Source: Muriicola marianensis (GTDB taxonomy: Bacteria; Bacteroidota; Bacteroidia; Flavobacteriales; Flavobacteriaceae). Taken from it: a stretch of DNA of 64,000 nucleotides. Position 1 is the stretch's first letter, and the number at the start of each line of letters is the position of its first letter. The notes below the pieces were generated by a model. The model was not told the DNA's origin. It ran no database searches and saw only the letters and a program-made list of their open reading frames with translations. Positions 55,233 to 64,000 of the stretch are shown piece after piece. The position numbers and the translations under genes are program-made. The stretch spans positions 2,325,012 through 2,389,011 of the forward strand of contig NZ_BMFH01000001.1 in the NCBI RefSeq assembly GCF_014638095.1, in the 5' to 3' direction.

Positions 55233-55262
55233 AAAAGGCCTCCTTTCAGGGGGCCTTTTTTG
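55233..55262 (+). terminator. Intrinsic terminator after the SusCD operon
   Basis: Stem AAAAGGCCTCC / GGGGGCCTTTT (55233-55243 with 55249-55259, one T-G pair) with loop TTTCA, then further T. Confidence 0.85.
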
Positions 55263-55503
55263 ATTGATGAATTACTAATAAGGTAAAGGATGTTCTTAGA
55301 TTATTTCCAAATTTACCAGGAAAGCTATGAAACTTGGCGGACTCTATCTACCGGTATGAGATGTAATTTAATTCACGAAGTTTAAACGATGTAAACAATT
55401 GAGGGAAGTTACTTTACGTAACTTCCTTAAGGCAACGTTGTCCCGATGGGCTCAATAGTAAATAATGAAGTTTGTTAAGATCCTCTGCGTTGAGATCAAA
55501 TAA

Positions 55504-55530
55504 AAACCCGCACTACTCTAGTGCGGGTTT
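55504..55530 (-). terminator. Intrinsic terminator of the minus-strand envelope gene
   Basis: A perfect 12-bp stem AAACCCGCACTA / TAGTGCGGGTTT with loop CTC, followed on the minus strand by TTTT. Confidence 0.85.
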
Positions 55531-55553
55531 GTTACTTAGATGAAAATAAGAAT

Positions 55554-56219
55554 TTACAGCGAGTTGTAATAGGCTAATACCTGCAGAACTTCTTCTTCTG
55601 TCTTCATCTTTAGTTTGTTCTTCTTGGAGAAGTCCTCCACTTCCTTCTGATGGTCCGGAAGGGCCGCCAGGATATCCTTACTCCTGAGCCTCACCTCTAC
55701 TCCCGGATTGCCTTCGGTGATGATGTAATAAGAATTGTCATCATCGAATTTAGCAGGCTGGTCCTTGGAATAGGAAGAAATAGCAGCTCGCTCCTCCACA
55801 AACTCTTTGTGCTGCCTGAAAAGCAGTCGAGCTTTGCCTTTGTTCATCTCCACGAAATAGGCTTTTCTGATCGCTCCGTTGTTTTTGTAGTTTTCAATGC
55901 GATAGAGCTTCCCCCCGATTTCAGCACTGAGGTATTCTCTTTTCAGCAGGGTGATAACCCCTTTATCCGTCTTCATTTCTATACCGTCCTGGTATGCATT
56001 GAACCTGAGAAGTCCGTTGTAAGGCTGTTGTCCTTCAGCAAATACTTTTCCCAGCACAAATTCCTCATTGGCGTAAGGAGAGCCCTGAACATTTTCAGGG
56101 AGATTGTTAATCCCCCCCAGGGTGGTGTTGTTGATGTATTCCGTAGGAAGTTCAATGTTTTGGCCGAAGGCAAAGGATGCGCCCAGGGCAAAAACGAGCA
56201 TAAGATTTTTTTTAATCAT
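55554..56219 (-). CDS. Exported protein of unknown function
   Basis: A 221-residue protein with a signal peptide (about 1-19, MLVFALGASFAFGQ). The mature part has a strand-rich centre (GVITLLKREYLSAEIGGKLYRIENY, AYFVEMNKGKARLLFRQ) and a Lys/Glu-rich C-terminal helical end (DHQKEVEDFSKKNKLKMKTEEEVLQVLAYY). No lipobox. It resembles Flavobacteriaceae exported proteins with no assigned role. Start ATG 56219 preferred because the signal begins there. Confidence 0.65.
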   Translation of the reverse strand: MIKKNLMLVFALGASFAFGQNIELPTEYINNTTLGGINNLPENVQGSPYANEEFVLGKVFAEGQQPYNGLLRFNAYQDGIEMKTDKGVITLLKREYLSAEIGGKLYRIENYKNNGAIRKAYFVEMNKGKARLLFRQHKEFVEERAAISSYSKDQPAKFDDDNSYYIITEGNPGVEVRLRSKDILAALPDHQKEVEDFSKKNKLKMKTEEEVLQVLAYYNSL

Positions 56220-56294
56220 TGTTTTAATAGGATTTATTTGCTGAAATAGAATCAAATACCATTCCAGCTTTGGTTCATTTTTGATTTTCTGTCA

Positions 56295-56999
56295 TTATTG
56301 CACTCTGAAATCGAAGATCTCCGACTGGGATGTATTTCCCTGGCTGTCCCTCGAAAGGATGCGCCAGTAATGGACCGTGCCGGCCGCTATAGTAACCTCA
56401 AAGGTGCTATCCGCCGTTGTACCCAGGGAAGTCAGGTTGCCCGGATCCGTTCCGAAGAATACCTCAAAATCAGTCAGATCATTGTCTACATCGCTTCCTG
56501 CCCATACCAGGTCAGTTGTTCCTGTGTCTGCCACCGTCGATCCCCTTTCAGGGCTTACGACCTCAGCCGGAAAAGGCGCGTAATTCTCCACTCCAGGCCC
56601 CTGATTATAGAATCGCCATGTAGCACTTGTGGCTGTTTCATTGGTACCGGTGGCCCTGGAGACCACAAACCATTCGTAGGGAACCCCTCTCAGCAAGATG
56701 ATGGTGGCACTGTTGGTATTGGCATCCGTCCTGGCCGTATTGTTGTTGTCCAGGTTGCGGATGTTCAACTGGTATGTATCAGCGTTCTGGGCCTCGGTCC
56801 ATCGAAAGGTGACACTGCTCTGCGTCTCGTTGATCACCGTGCCTTCATTGCACTCCGTATTGTTGTCCGGAAAGATGAGAGTGGCAGCTGACGGGGGTAC
56901 AACCGCTGGTGGTTCCGGTTCAGGATCGGGATCCCCGCTCCCTCCGCAAGAGATCATCAGCAGGGCCAGAATCGCGATTAGTTTTAATTCGTATCTCAT
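56295..56999 (-). CDS. Lipoprotein with fibronectin type III-like domains
   Basis: A 234-residue lipoprotein. Lipobox LLMISC (C18), a proline-rich linker ([16 protein letters not shown]), then two fibronectin type III-like repeats: about 50-130 ([32 protein letters not shown]) and about 145-234 ([37 protein letters not shown]). Its ATG overlaps the stop of the upstream T9SS cargo gene (ATGA), so the two are translated together and may act as partners at the cell surface. Confidence 0.75.
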   Translation of the reverse strand: MRYELKLIAILALLMISCGGSGDPDPEPEPPAVVPPSAATLIFPDNNTECNEGTVINETQSSVTFRWTEAQNADTYQLNIRNLDNNNTARTDANTNSATIILLRGVPYEWFVVSRATGTNETATSATWRFYNQGPGVENYAPFPAEVVSPERGSTVADTGTTDLVWAGSDVDNDLTDFEVFFGTDPGNLTSLGTTADSTFEVTIAAGTVHYWRILSRDSQGNTSQSEIFDFRVQ

Positions 57000-59900
57000 T
57001 TTCTAATGATTTTATAGTTTAGTAAACCGGTGGATGTTCTGACATTTAAGAGATATATCCCCCTGGAAAGCGCATCGACATTAAATCGAATCTCATTGTT
57101 CTCAGTATTGTATTTTTTGCGGAAGACCGTTCTCCCATTGAGGTCGAACAAGGCTACCTCCACCTGCTCTGATCTATTATTCCCCAGATAAATATTGAGG
57201 TCACCAGACGAAATAGGATTCGGGTAGATCAGGAGTTCATCACTGAGTCTGATCACCTCCTCAAATATACCCTGACAGTCTTTTTCCGTTCTGACTGTAA
57301 GCACGTTTTCGACCTTCTTAAGTTCTAAAGTGATCTGGTTTGCCGTAGTCCGGAATACTTCTCCGTTAAGATTGATGGTGTAAGATTTGCCTCCCGACAG
57401 GTCGAGGGTGACTTTATTGTCGAAAGAATCTACCTTGGAGGAGACCGAGAGGTCCTGAGGTTCGGAGATCAGTACGGTAAAGCAGGTTTGGTAGTTCGCC
57501 TGGCCTTCCACTGTGATACAGACCTCATAAGAACCGGAGATCAGATTCTCGACCGTTAGCGTGTTCGTAAACCCTAAGCTTTCATTCAGACTGCTCCCGG
57601 AGATCGTGGCGGTATAGTTCAATGCTTCAACAGCTTCTATGGTAATACTTCCGTCATTGTTACCGGGGCAAGTTTCTCCTGTGCTGATGATAGCGAAGTT
57701 ATTTGAGGGCAGGCTGAAGACCTCACATCCCGTAACATCGACCACGGCTCCCGGAGGGGTGTTATCGCACAGGTCATTGGCGTTGGGTACGCCGTCGTTG
57801 TCAGCATCGTCATCACAGACATCCCCTATTCCGTCCCCGTCAGTGTCCTCCTGGTTGGGATTGGCTACAAGTGGGCAGTTGTCCTCTGTATCTAAAATAC
57901 CGTCATTGTCATCATCTGGATCACAGGCATCTCCCTGTCCGTCGCCATCAGTGTCTGTCTGACTTGCATTTCCTACCAGAGGGCAGTTATCATCTACGTC
58001 GAGTATGCCATCATTGTCATCATCCTCGTCATCCTGGAAGCCTTCCACGACCAGGTCGTCAATGATCACTCCTTCCTGCGTCACTGCCGGATCGGAATGG
58101 AAAACGATCCTGAAGATCACGTTGGATTCCCCCGTAAGGTCGGGTTCCCCCAGGGCGGCATTGGCCGTAAAATCATAGGCGTATTCCTTCATGGTCGCGT
58201 CTGTCCCGGTCCATTGTGCTCCCGGGCAATTCTGGCAATCGTCATCCGTGCCGGAACTATCATTGGTGCGGTCGCTGTTGTACCAGTTGGGCTGACTGTT
58301 GATGTTCCCCAAAACTTGCCAGTTGGCGCCGTCATCGGTGCTGTATTCCACATAGACGATATCGAAATTGATCTCCAGGTCAAAGGCCATCTGGAATTTC
58401 AGGACGGGAGCCAGGATGCCGGACAATTCATAACAGTCGCTCACGAGGTAGGCAAGTGTCCCATCCGGATGGTTCCCATCGAGATTAGTGCCGTAAACCT
58501 GAGTGCCAGAGCTTGCCTGGTTGAGGAGGGTACCGGTAGGAACACCTCGTTCCCAGAGCGGAGTGCCTCCTCCATCATTGTAAGTATTTAAAGCGTCAGC
58601 TGCCGTTTCAAAAGTGTTCACCTCTCCACCGAGTCCAAAACCATTGACATAGAAGACGTGAGAGATGGTATTGTTATCGGGGAAAGCGTCGTTCGGGATA
58701 GAGACAGTTACCTCCAGAGTATATTCCCCAATGGTCGATAGACTGAGGGAGGGAAGGGGTATAGTAGCGGTTTCCTCGCTATTCAGTGTAACGGGTGCAT
58801 CAAAATTCTGAGCACTACCGCCATTGAGACTATAGCTCACGTTCACGGTTGTGATAGGATTCAGTCCGTTATTCTCTACGACGATCTCAGGGAAGATCTC
58901 CCCACATAGGAATAAGTCATTAGCTGGGTAAAGCGATACCAGCCTTACATCATTGTCCGGTACCTGTATAGGAATAGGGGATTGCCATACGCCCCGCCCA
59001 TAGGTAGAAGCTGTGATCAGCTCGTCATCCAGGCTTATGTCCAGGTCGCTGATGGCCACACTCGGGAGATTTGTAAAATAATCTTCCCACTCCGTCAGGG
59101 TGTCATCAGTCCGGTATACGCCCAGGCTGGTCCCGACATAAATGGGGTTATCGGTGTGCCGTCCCTGGTGGACGATGGAGAAGAAGGCCTGGTCTGTCGG
59201 GATGTTATAAGTGATATTCGTTTCCAGCCCTGCATCTCCGTTCGCATTAACGGGAATCTTGACGATCTCCTTTTGCACGGGTTGATTTGATTGACTGATC
59301 CCTACCCTGGAAGAGGTCACATAGTAGACAAAGGAGCCGTCATTTGAATTGACGGTCATATCTGAAATATCAGCATCGGCGATGAAAAAGGCTGTAAAAT
59401 TTTGTCCCCCGTCTCCGCTGCGATAAATAATGTTGCCTTCGGCGGCGTATATCACGTTGGGATCTGTGGGGTCGACTTCGATGTCATCAATGTTTCCGTC
59501 TCCGAAATCATTGGACCATTTTTCCCAGGCATTGCCAACGAGCTTGTAAACCGCATCGAATCCCGAATAGATCTCCCCAGTACTGCTTATAGCCAGGGGG
59601 GTGATCCAGTTTCCCTGTATGGTATTGTTGTTTTCATCCCTTGGCGGACCTACATACCCGATGGACTGGCCTGAATTGGAGGAAATGTTAAACGAGCCAC
59701 CGAACTGTGTGAAGCCGTACACCAGGTTGTCATTGTTGGGGTCGATCACGTTGTCCATTCCGTCTCCCCCGTGGTAGTTCTTCCATTCCCCGTTCTGAAG
59801 GATCTGCCCCCCATTATCCTGCAATCCTCCTATCATCTTGGAGGAATTCGAAGGAGATACTGAGAGCCTGTAAAACTGGCCGACGGCCATTCCAGCGGAG

Positions 59901-61318
59901 TAATCTGTAAAGGTGGCGCCACCGTTTGTCGATCTGTAAATTCCTCCGTCCGTACAGGCAAATACCTGATTATTGAAGATTTTTATAGTATGTATATCTG
60001 CATGGGTGTAAGCTGAATTATTTACAAACCACTGGTTCAGGCGGGTAAAGGTATTACCACCATTTGCACTTTTCCAGATGTTCAGGCAACCCATGTAGAG
60101 CTCGTTGGCATTGTTGGGGGATACTTCAAAGGCCAAATCGAACCAGGCCTGGCTGGATTCCATGATGTTGGTGGTATTCGGGCTTTCGGTAAAAGTAGCC
60201 CCACTATCTGTCGATTTATAAAGGCCCTGATAACTGAAGTTACTCGACCCTGTATTGGCCGTCAAAATATAAAGCACTTCAGGATCTGCAGGGGATACTC
60301 CCAGCAATGCTCTTCCTGAGTTTGTAGGTAGCACCAGATTTTGTCCGGTCCCTTCATTTCGTAAATTGGTAAATGAATCTCCCCCATTTGTTGATTTAAA
60401 GAAGTTGACCTGGTTGCCACTTCCACCTAGATATCTCCCTACAATGGTATAAACCGTATTAGGGTCTCCCGGTTTGAGTTTTAGATCGGCAATATATCCC
60501 GTCAGTTTTCGATCCCAGGTGTTCCCTCCATCGAGACTTTTATAAAGTCCAGAATTTGTGGCCACCCATAAAACATTGGAATCAGAAGGATCGATCAGGA
60601 TCACTGTCATGAGGGTGTTGAAATCAGAATTAGAAGGGTTGAGTCCGGTTTCCTGCCAGGTGGCTCCACCATCCAGTGACTTGAAGACACCTACACTATA
60701 AGAGTCTGCGGCGTCATCGTCTCCGGTGGCAATATAGATGACATTCGAGTTATTGGGATCGATGGCAATGCTGGAGACCCCGATCTGTGGGAAATCGTCA
60801 AAAAGATTGGTCCAGGTAGCCCCGGCATTCGTGGTCTTCCAGATCCCTCCGGCAGGTGCTCCCACGTACCAGGTATTGGGATCGTTGGGATCTACCTCTA
60901 TGGCATTTGTCCTTCCTGTCCCGGGTAATCTTCCCGAGAATATTCCGACCTGTTGCGGTCCTACCGAGGTCCATGCACTGGTGGGGTTTGTGGTCATTGC
61001 CTGGCGGCTCTGCTTGTTTTCCCAGGCCTGCCAGAGTTTTTTGGGGGTGGGCAGGTAGCCCTGCTGATCTACGAAATGCATCCAGTAATTCTCCCACCGT
61101 TTATAAGGTTTAAATCCACTTCCTTTGGCATTGATGTCCTTGTCCTTCCAGTATTCGTCAAAGGCCTCACTGATCTCAAAAATAGAGCGGGGTTTATCAG
61201 GGGAAAGCGACTCGAACTGTTCACCATCAGGACCCGCCAGCCAGGGGGCATTCTGGTTGAACTGGGCATGGGAGTACAAGCCCGCTAGGAGGCAGAGCAT
61301 GAGTAATTTTCTTATCAT
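56996..61318 (-). CDS. T9SS cargo protein with sortilin/BNR propeller and thrombospondin type 3 repeats
   Basis: A 1440-residue secreted protein. Signal peptide about 1-18. Residues about 100-830 hold repeated sortilin/BNR words ([49 protein letters not shown]) of a VPS10-like beta-propeller. A CARDB-like domain follows (about 835-925, [20 protein letters not shown]), then a jelly-roll-type region and three calcium-binding thrombospondin type 3 repeats (D-x-D-x-D-G words with DNCPL). The last about 75 residues are a T9SS type A sorting domain ([41 protein letters not shown]). It would be exported across the outer membrane and attached or released. Function unknown; size and make-up suit a surface adhesin or a polymer-acting enzyme. 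Confidence 0.9.
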   Translation of the reverse strand: MIRKLLMLCLLAGLYSHAQFNQNAPWLAGPDGEQFESLSPDKPRSIFEISEAFDEYWKDKDINAKGSGFKPYKRWENYWMHFVDQQGYLPTPKKLWQAWENKQSRQAMTTNPTSAWTSVGPQQVGIFSGRLPGTGRTNAIEVDPNDPNTWYVGAPAGGIWKTTNAGATWTNLFDDFPQIGVSSIAIDPNNSNVIYIATGDDDAADSYSVGVFKSLDGGATWQETGLNPSNSDFNTLMTVILIDPSDSNVLWVATNSGLYKSLDGGNTWDRKLTGYIADLKLKPGDPNTVYTIVGRYLGGSGNQVNFFKSTNGGDSFTNLRNEGTGQNLVLPTNSGRALLGVSPADPEVLYILTANTGSSNFSYQGLYKSTDSGATFTESPNTTNIMESSQAWFDLAFEVSPNNANELYMGCLNIWKSANGGNTFTRLNQWFVNNSAYTHADIHTIKIFNNQVFACTDGGIYRSTNGGATFTDYSAGMAVGQFYRLSVSPSNSSKMIGGLQDNGGQILQNGEWKNYHGGDGMDNVIDPNNDNLVYGFTQFGGSFNISSNSGQSIGYVGPPRDENNNTIQGNWITPLAISSTGEIYSGFDAVYKLVGNAWEKWSNDFGDGNIDDIEVDPTDPNVIYAAEGNIIYRSGDGGQNFTAFFIADADISDMTVNSNDGSFVYYVTSSRVGISQSNQPVQKEIVKIPVNANGDAGLETNITYNIPTDQAFFSIVHQGRHTDNPIYVGTSLGVYRTDDTLTEWEDYFTNLPSVAISDLDISLDDELITASTYGRGVWQSPIPIQVPDNDVRLVSLYPANDLFLCGEIFPEIVVENNGLNPITTVNVSYSLNGGSAQNFDAPVTLNSEETATIPLPSLSLSTIGEYTLEVTVSIPNDAFPDNNTISHVFYVNGFGLGGEVNTFETAADALNTYNDGGGTPLWERGVPTGTLLNQASSGTQVYGTNLDGNHPDGTLAYLVSDCYELSGILAPVLKFQMAFDLEINFDIVYVEYSTDDGANWQVLGNINSQPNWYNSDRTNDSSGTDDDCQNCPGAQWTGTDATMKEYAYDFTANAALGEPDLTGESNVIFRIVFHSDPAVTQEGVIIDDLVVEGFQDDEDDDNDGILDVDDNCPLVGNASQTDTDGDGQGDACDPDDDNDGILDTEDNCPLVANPNQEDTDGDGIGDVCDDDADNDGVPNANDLCDNTPPGAVVDVTGCEVFSLPSNNFAIISTGETCPGNNDGSITIEAVEALNYTATISGSSLNESLGFTNTLTVENLISGSYEVCITVEGQANYQTCFTVLISEPQDLSVSSKVDSFDNKVTLDLSGGKSYTINLNGEVFRTTANQITLELKKVENVLTVRTEKDCQGIFEEVIRLSDELLIYPNPISSGDLNIYLGNNRSEQVEVALFDLNGRTVFRKKYNTENNEIRFNVDALSRGIYLLNVRTSTGLLNYKIIRK

Positions 61319-61476
61319 GTAATTTTTTTGACTAATATCCCGAAAATCTCCGGTTATTTCAATTTTATTTGTTCAGTGGACTCGTTTTTTGGGAAATTCT
61401 GAACAAGGAATGCACAATATAGGAAATAGATGTCTTTTCTTACCCGGGTTTCACGTTTCTTTAGTACTAAAAAAAG

Positions 61477-61484
61477 TACCTTTG
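61477..61484 (+). promoter_or_regulatory. -7 element before the porin gene
   Basis: TACCTTTG fits TAnnTTTG and lies 17 bases before the ATG at 61502. A TTG -33 box was not found. Its place inside the longer frame favours the start at 61502 rather than 61430. Confidence 0.4.
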
Positions 61485-61501
61485 CCGGAGTCTGTTTTTT
61501 T

Positions 61502-63478
61502 ATGAGATACCTGATCGCAATTGTAGCTTTTCTTATGATATACCCGGCTGTAGCCCAGGAAACACTACCTCCCCCGGGTAAACAAAAAGACTCCACACAA
61601 TTCAGGAAACAGAATTTGAGGCAGAGTCTGGTAACTAGTGGAACGGAAGCTGTCAACAAGATCGAGGAGTACAAGATCATCTCCTATTCCAGGGATACCA
61701 CCTACCTCGATACCACCCTGACGATCCAGAAAGAATACAGGTATAATTATCTCAGAAGGGACGATTTTGAGCTCATGCCTTTTGCCAATGTGGGCCAGCC
61801 CTACAACAGTCTGGGGGTCGACCTTACCAGGCCCAACCTCTATCCTCAGATTGGAGCCCGGGCGAGGCATTTCAATTACCTGGAGAAAGAGGATATAGCT
61901 TATTACAATGTGCCGACGCCACTTACTGACCTGTTTTTTAAGACCACCTTTGAACAGGGGCAGTTACTTGATGCGATGATCACCTTCAACACCTCGCCCA
62001 GGTTTAACTTCTCCATCGCTTACAAAGGATTTCGATCCTTAGGTAAATACCAGTTCAGTCAAATGGAATCAGGTAATTTCAGGACCACTGCAAATTACCA
62101 GTCCAGGAACAACAGGTACACCCTTCGGGCTCATATTGCGGGTCAGGACATTTTGGGGGAGGAGAACGGCGGACTGATCGCGAAGGAGTTGCAGTTTGAA
62201 TCAGAGGACCCTGAATTCAGGGACCGATCGCGGATAGATGTGTTCTTTACAGACGCCCGAAATAAGATTTTAGGTAAGAGATATCATCTGGACCAGAGGT
62301 ATGCACTGGCCAGAAGAAAGGATTCAGTGTCTGATTCCTCTTTGGGAATAGGTCATGAGTTCACTTATGAAACAAAGTATTATCAATTTCAGCAAGACGC
62401 CCAGAACGATTTTTTCGGGGAAGACCTGTTCAGCCCGATTGACGACAAGGCCTACTTAAAGACCTTCTTTAACGGCGTAAGCCTGGATTATTCCAACAAA
62501 TTTCTGGGAACGATCAAAGGATATGTGAACTGGTTCCAGTACGATTACTATTTTGACAGCATCCTGATTACGGAGGAAGGGACGATCCCTAATCAGCTCA
62601 CGGGAGATGAGATCTCCGTCGGGGGCAGTTACGATAAACAGATAGGTCCGTTTACCCTGAATGGGAACCTCGCCTATGGAATCACTGGGGACCTCACTAA
62701 CTACATCTTAGACGCTTCTGCCAGACTGAAGCTCAACGAGAAAAACGAGGTTGGCTTCAGTGTCCATGCTTCTTCCCGTAAACCTAACTTCAATTTTCTG
62801 CTGTACCAGTCGGATTACTCGAATTATAACTGGTACAATGCGGAAACCTTTGAGGATGAAAATGTACAGAGTTTGCAGTTTGATTTGAAATCACAGGTTT
62901 GGGGAGATCTCACCGCCCTGTATACTACGACAGACAACTATACGTATTTCTCCTCCAATGCATCTGCGGCACAAGTAGCAGAAGGGGAGGCCAATGCCTT
63001 TGTGACGCCTAAACAGGAAGGAAATCCGGTCAACCTGCTAAAGGTAAAATATCAGAAAGAATTCAGATTGGGTAAATGGGCCCTTAACAATACGGTCATG
63101 TATCAGAATGTCACCCAGGACAGTGAAGTGCTAAACCTGCCTCAGCTGGTCACACGCAATACCATATACTTTTCAAGTGATGTCTTTAAAAAGGCCATGT
63201 TCCTTCAGACAGGGGTGACCTTCAAGTATTTTTCGGCCTATAATATGAATGCCTACAATCCCCTACTGGGTGAATTCTATGTGCAGAATCAGGAAGAGCT
63301 TGGAGGGTTCCCGCTACTCGACTTTTTTATCAATGCCAAGGTGAGGCAGACGAGAATCTATCTGAAGGCGGAGCATTTCAATTCCTCCTTCTCAGGCAAC
63401 ACATTTTACGCAGCTCCCGGCTATCCCTATCGCGATTTTGTCATCCGATTTGGGCTGGTCTGGAATTTCTTTTCCTGA
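61502..63478 (+). CDS. Putative porin (Bacteroidota outer membrane beta-barrel)
   Basis: A 658-residue outer membrane protein: signal peptide about 1-19 (ends AVAQ), a periplasmic stretch with DTTYLDTTLTIQKEYRYNYL, and a long series of amphipathic strands (RFNFSIAYKGFRSLGKYQFS, FTLNGNLAYGITGD and more) ending FVIRFGLVWNFFS with a terminal aromatic region. It fits the putative porin family of Bacteroidota. Substrate unknown. The ATG at 61502 starts a normal signal peptide; a -7 box lies just upstream. It is the last protein gene before the rRNA operon. Confidence 0.85.
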   Translation: MRYLIAIVAFLMIYPAVAQETLPPPGKQKDSTQFRKQNLRQSLVTSGTEAVNKIEEYKIISYSRDTTYLDTTLTIQKEYRYNYLRRDDFELMPFANVGQPYNSLGVDLTRPNLYPQIGARARHFNYLEKEDIAYYNVPTPLTDLFFKTTFEQGQLLDAMITFNTSPRFNFSIAYKGFRSLGKYQFSQMESGNFRTTANYQSRNNRYTLRAHIAGQDILGEENGGLIAKELQFESEDPEFRDRSRIDVFFTDARNKILGKRYHLDQRYALARRKDSVSDSSLGIGHEFTYETKYYQFQQDAQNDFFGEDLFSPIDDKAYLKTFFNGVSLDYSNKFLGTIKGYVNWFQYDYYFDSILITEEGTIPNQLTGDEISVGGSYDKQIGPFTLNGNLAYGITGDLTNYILDASARLKLNEKNEVGFSVHASSRKPNFNFLLYQSDYSNYNWYNAETFEDENVQSLQFDLKSQVWGDLTALYTTTDNYTYFSSNASAAQVAEGEANAFVTPKQEGNPVNLLKVKYQKEFRLGKWALNNTVMYQNVTQDSEVLNLPQLVTRNTIYFSSDVFKKAMFLQTGVTFKYFSAYNMNAYNPLLGEFYVQNQEELGGFPLLDFFINAKVRQTRIYLKAEHFNSSFSGNTFYAAPGYPYRDFVIRFGLVWNFFS

Positions 63479-63577
63479 TTGCGTAAATACTGCAGCTAAT
63501 ATTTTTCCAAAATCACACCTCATAATCAGGGTTTTAGAAAAGGATTTTTCGAATTAAAAAATTTTTCTTGCAAGGAG

Positions 63578-63608
63578 TTGTGCAACCGAAAAAAGGGTTC
63601 TATATTTG
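63578..63608 (+). promoter_or_regulatory. rRNA operon promoter
   Basis: TTG at 63578-63580, 20 bases, then TATATTTG at 63601-63608, a full match to the Bacteroidota -33/-7 consensus. An A+T-rich block lies just upstream (63551-63567), as in UP-like elements. Transcription should begin near 63615, about 200 bases ahead of 16S. Confidence 0.75.
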
Positions 63609-63818
63609 CACCCGCTTAACGAGAGATCGTTGGGCGTAAGAGTAAAGAAGATTAAGTTCATTGATATATTGGTAGACAGCGAATTAAGCCATTTGATGGT
63701 GTTTTTACACCAGATAATGGATTGATTAAAAGATTTTTTGATTTTTTAAGACACAAGAACCGTTTTGGGGCGGGACAGCTTTTTAGTTGGATGCATTGAT
63801 GAGATATTTAATGTTATA
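63609..63818 (+). other. rRNA leader with hairpin
   Basis: Transcribed leader of the rrn operon. A two-part stem lies at 63689-63720: CCATT pairs with AATGG and GGTGT with ACACC around a TTTT loop, separated by a TGAT/AGAT internal loop. Part of the leader should pair with sequence after 16S for RNase III processing; the partner is outside the window. No ORF is supported. Confidence 0.6.
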
Positions 63819-64000
63819 ACGATGAAGAGTTTGATCCTGGCTCAGGATGAACGCTAGCGGCAGGCCTAACACATGCAAGTCGAACGGTAACATAGGAAAG
63901 CTTGCTTTTCTGATGACGAGTGGCGCACGGGTGCGCAACGCGTATAGAACCTACCCTGTACAGGGGGATAGCCCGGAGAAATTCGGATTAATACCCCGTA
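63819..64000 (+). rRNA. rrs: 16S ribosomal RNA, 5' part
   Basis: The conserved 5' region AGAGTTTGATCCTGGCTCAG begins at 63826 (E. coli position 8), followed by GATGAACGCTAGCGGCAGGC, typical of Bacteroidota. The gene runs off the right edge after about 182 bases. The start is placed by alignment to E. coli position 1. Confidence 0.97.

Larger units (their letters stand above)
55208..55553. other. Intergenic region with two terminators and an inverted repeat
   Basis: About 345 bases without a gene. It holds the SusCD operon terminator (55233-55261), a perfect 9-bp inverted repeat with a 5-base loop (55404-55412, 55418-55426) lacking a T run, and the terminator of the minus-strand gene (55504-55530). 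I see no other signal. Confidence 0.55.

Overview
The window reads as chromosomal DNA of a marine-type member of the Flavobacteriaceae (Bacteroidota). The evidence is a SusC/SusD pair, a protein with a type IX secretion (T9SS) C-terminal signal, families concentrated in this phylum (DUF6090, GSCFA, putative porin, DUF5117-type metalloprotease, DUF4136), promoters of the TTG-N19/20-TAnnTTTG type instead of sigma70 boxes, and genes without clear Shine-Dalgarno sequences. I see no phage, insertion sequence, CRISPR array or other mobile element. Genus cannot be fixed from this window alone.

Layout. 1-4.6 kb (+): the end of a TolC-type efflux protein, a small zinc-ribbon-like protein, then a DUF4212 / sodium symporter / acetyl-CoA synthetase unit that looks like acetate uptake and activation. 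4.6-11 kb (mostly -): a GH2 glycosidase, small membrane proteins, a DinB-like protein, a SET-domain protein, VanZ and DUF1697 proteins. 11-16.6 kb: catalase-peroxidase KatG (+), then DUF6090, an NTF2-like lipoprotein, a GH16 laminarinase-like enzyme and a GNAT acetyltransferase (-). 16.6-17.2 kb: initiator tRNA-Met preceded by decayed repeats that resemble its 3' end. 17.3-21.5 kb: an alanine/glycine:cation symporter and the GTPases Era and Der. 21.5-25.2 kb (-): a cell-envelope cluster of M23 peptidase, MerR regulator, LemA, two TPM proteins and a lipoprotein. 25.3-30.6 kb: AlaS, GSCFA and a long aromatic amino acid hydroxylase. 30.7-38.6 kb: DUF4136 lipoprotein, a tiny HExxH membrane protein, a D-cysteine desulfhydrase/ACC deaminase-like enzyme, a glucosaminidase-LysM lipoprotein, HemL, a Spy-like protein and a large zinc metalloprotease. 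38.8-40.3 kb: two adjacent genes for exported acidic proteins built from a 35-residue repeat that I cannot assign to a known family. 40.3-49.6 kb: DASS permease, PKD lipoprotein, LysS, a Pmp3-type peptide, LipB, a 74-residue acidic exported peptide, a beta-propeller lipoprotein and RNase HII. 49.8-55.2 kb (+): SusC, SusD and a third lipoprotein. 55.5-61.3 kb (-): an envelope protein, a lipoprotein and a 1440-residue T9SS cargo protein. 61.5-64 kb (+): a putative porin, then the promoter, leader and first 182 bases of 16S rRNA of an rrn operon.

Most of the window is housekeeping or ordinary envelope and nutrient-uptake content. The least explained signals are the 35-residue repeat protein pair; an ECF-sigma-like promoter element (TGTAACA, 16 bases, GTCT) with the same spacing before the first repeat gene and before the unrelated-looking 74-residue acidic peptide gene at 46.2 kb; and the array of tRNA-fMet-like 3' fragments at 16.6-17.1 kb. 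Three genes of 51-55 codons (6880-7047, 35733-35897, 45228-45383) are easily overlooked and were found by direct translation.
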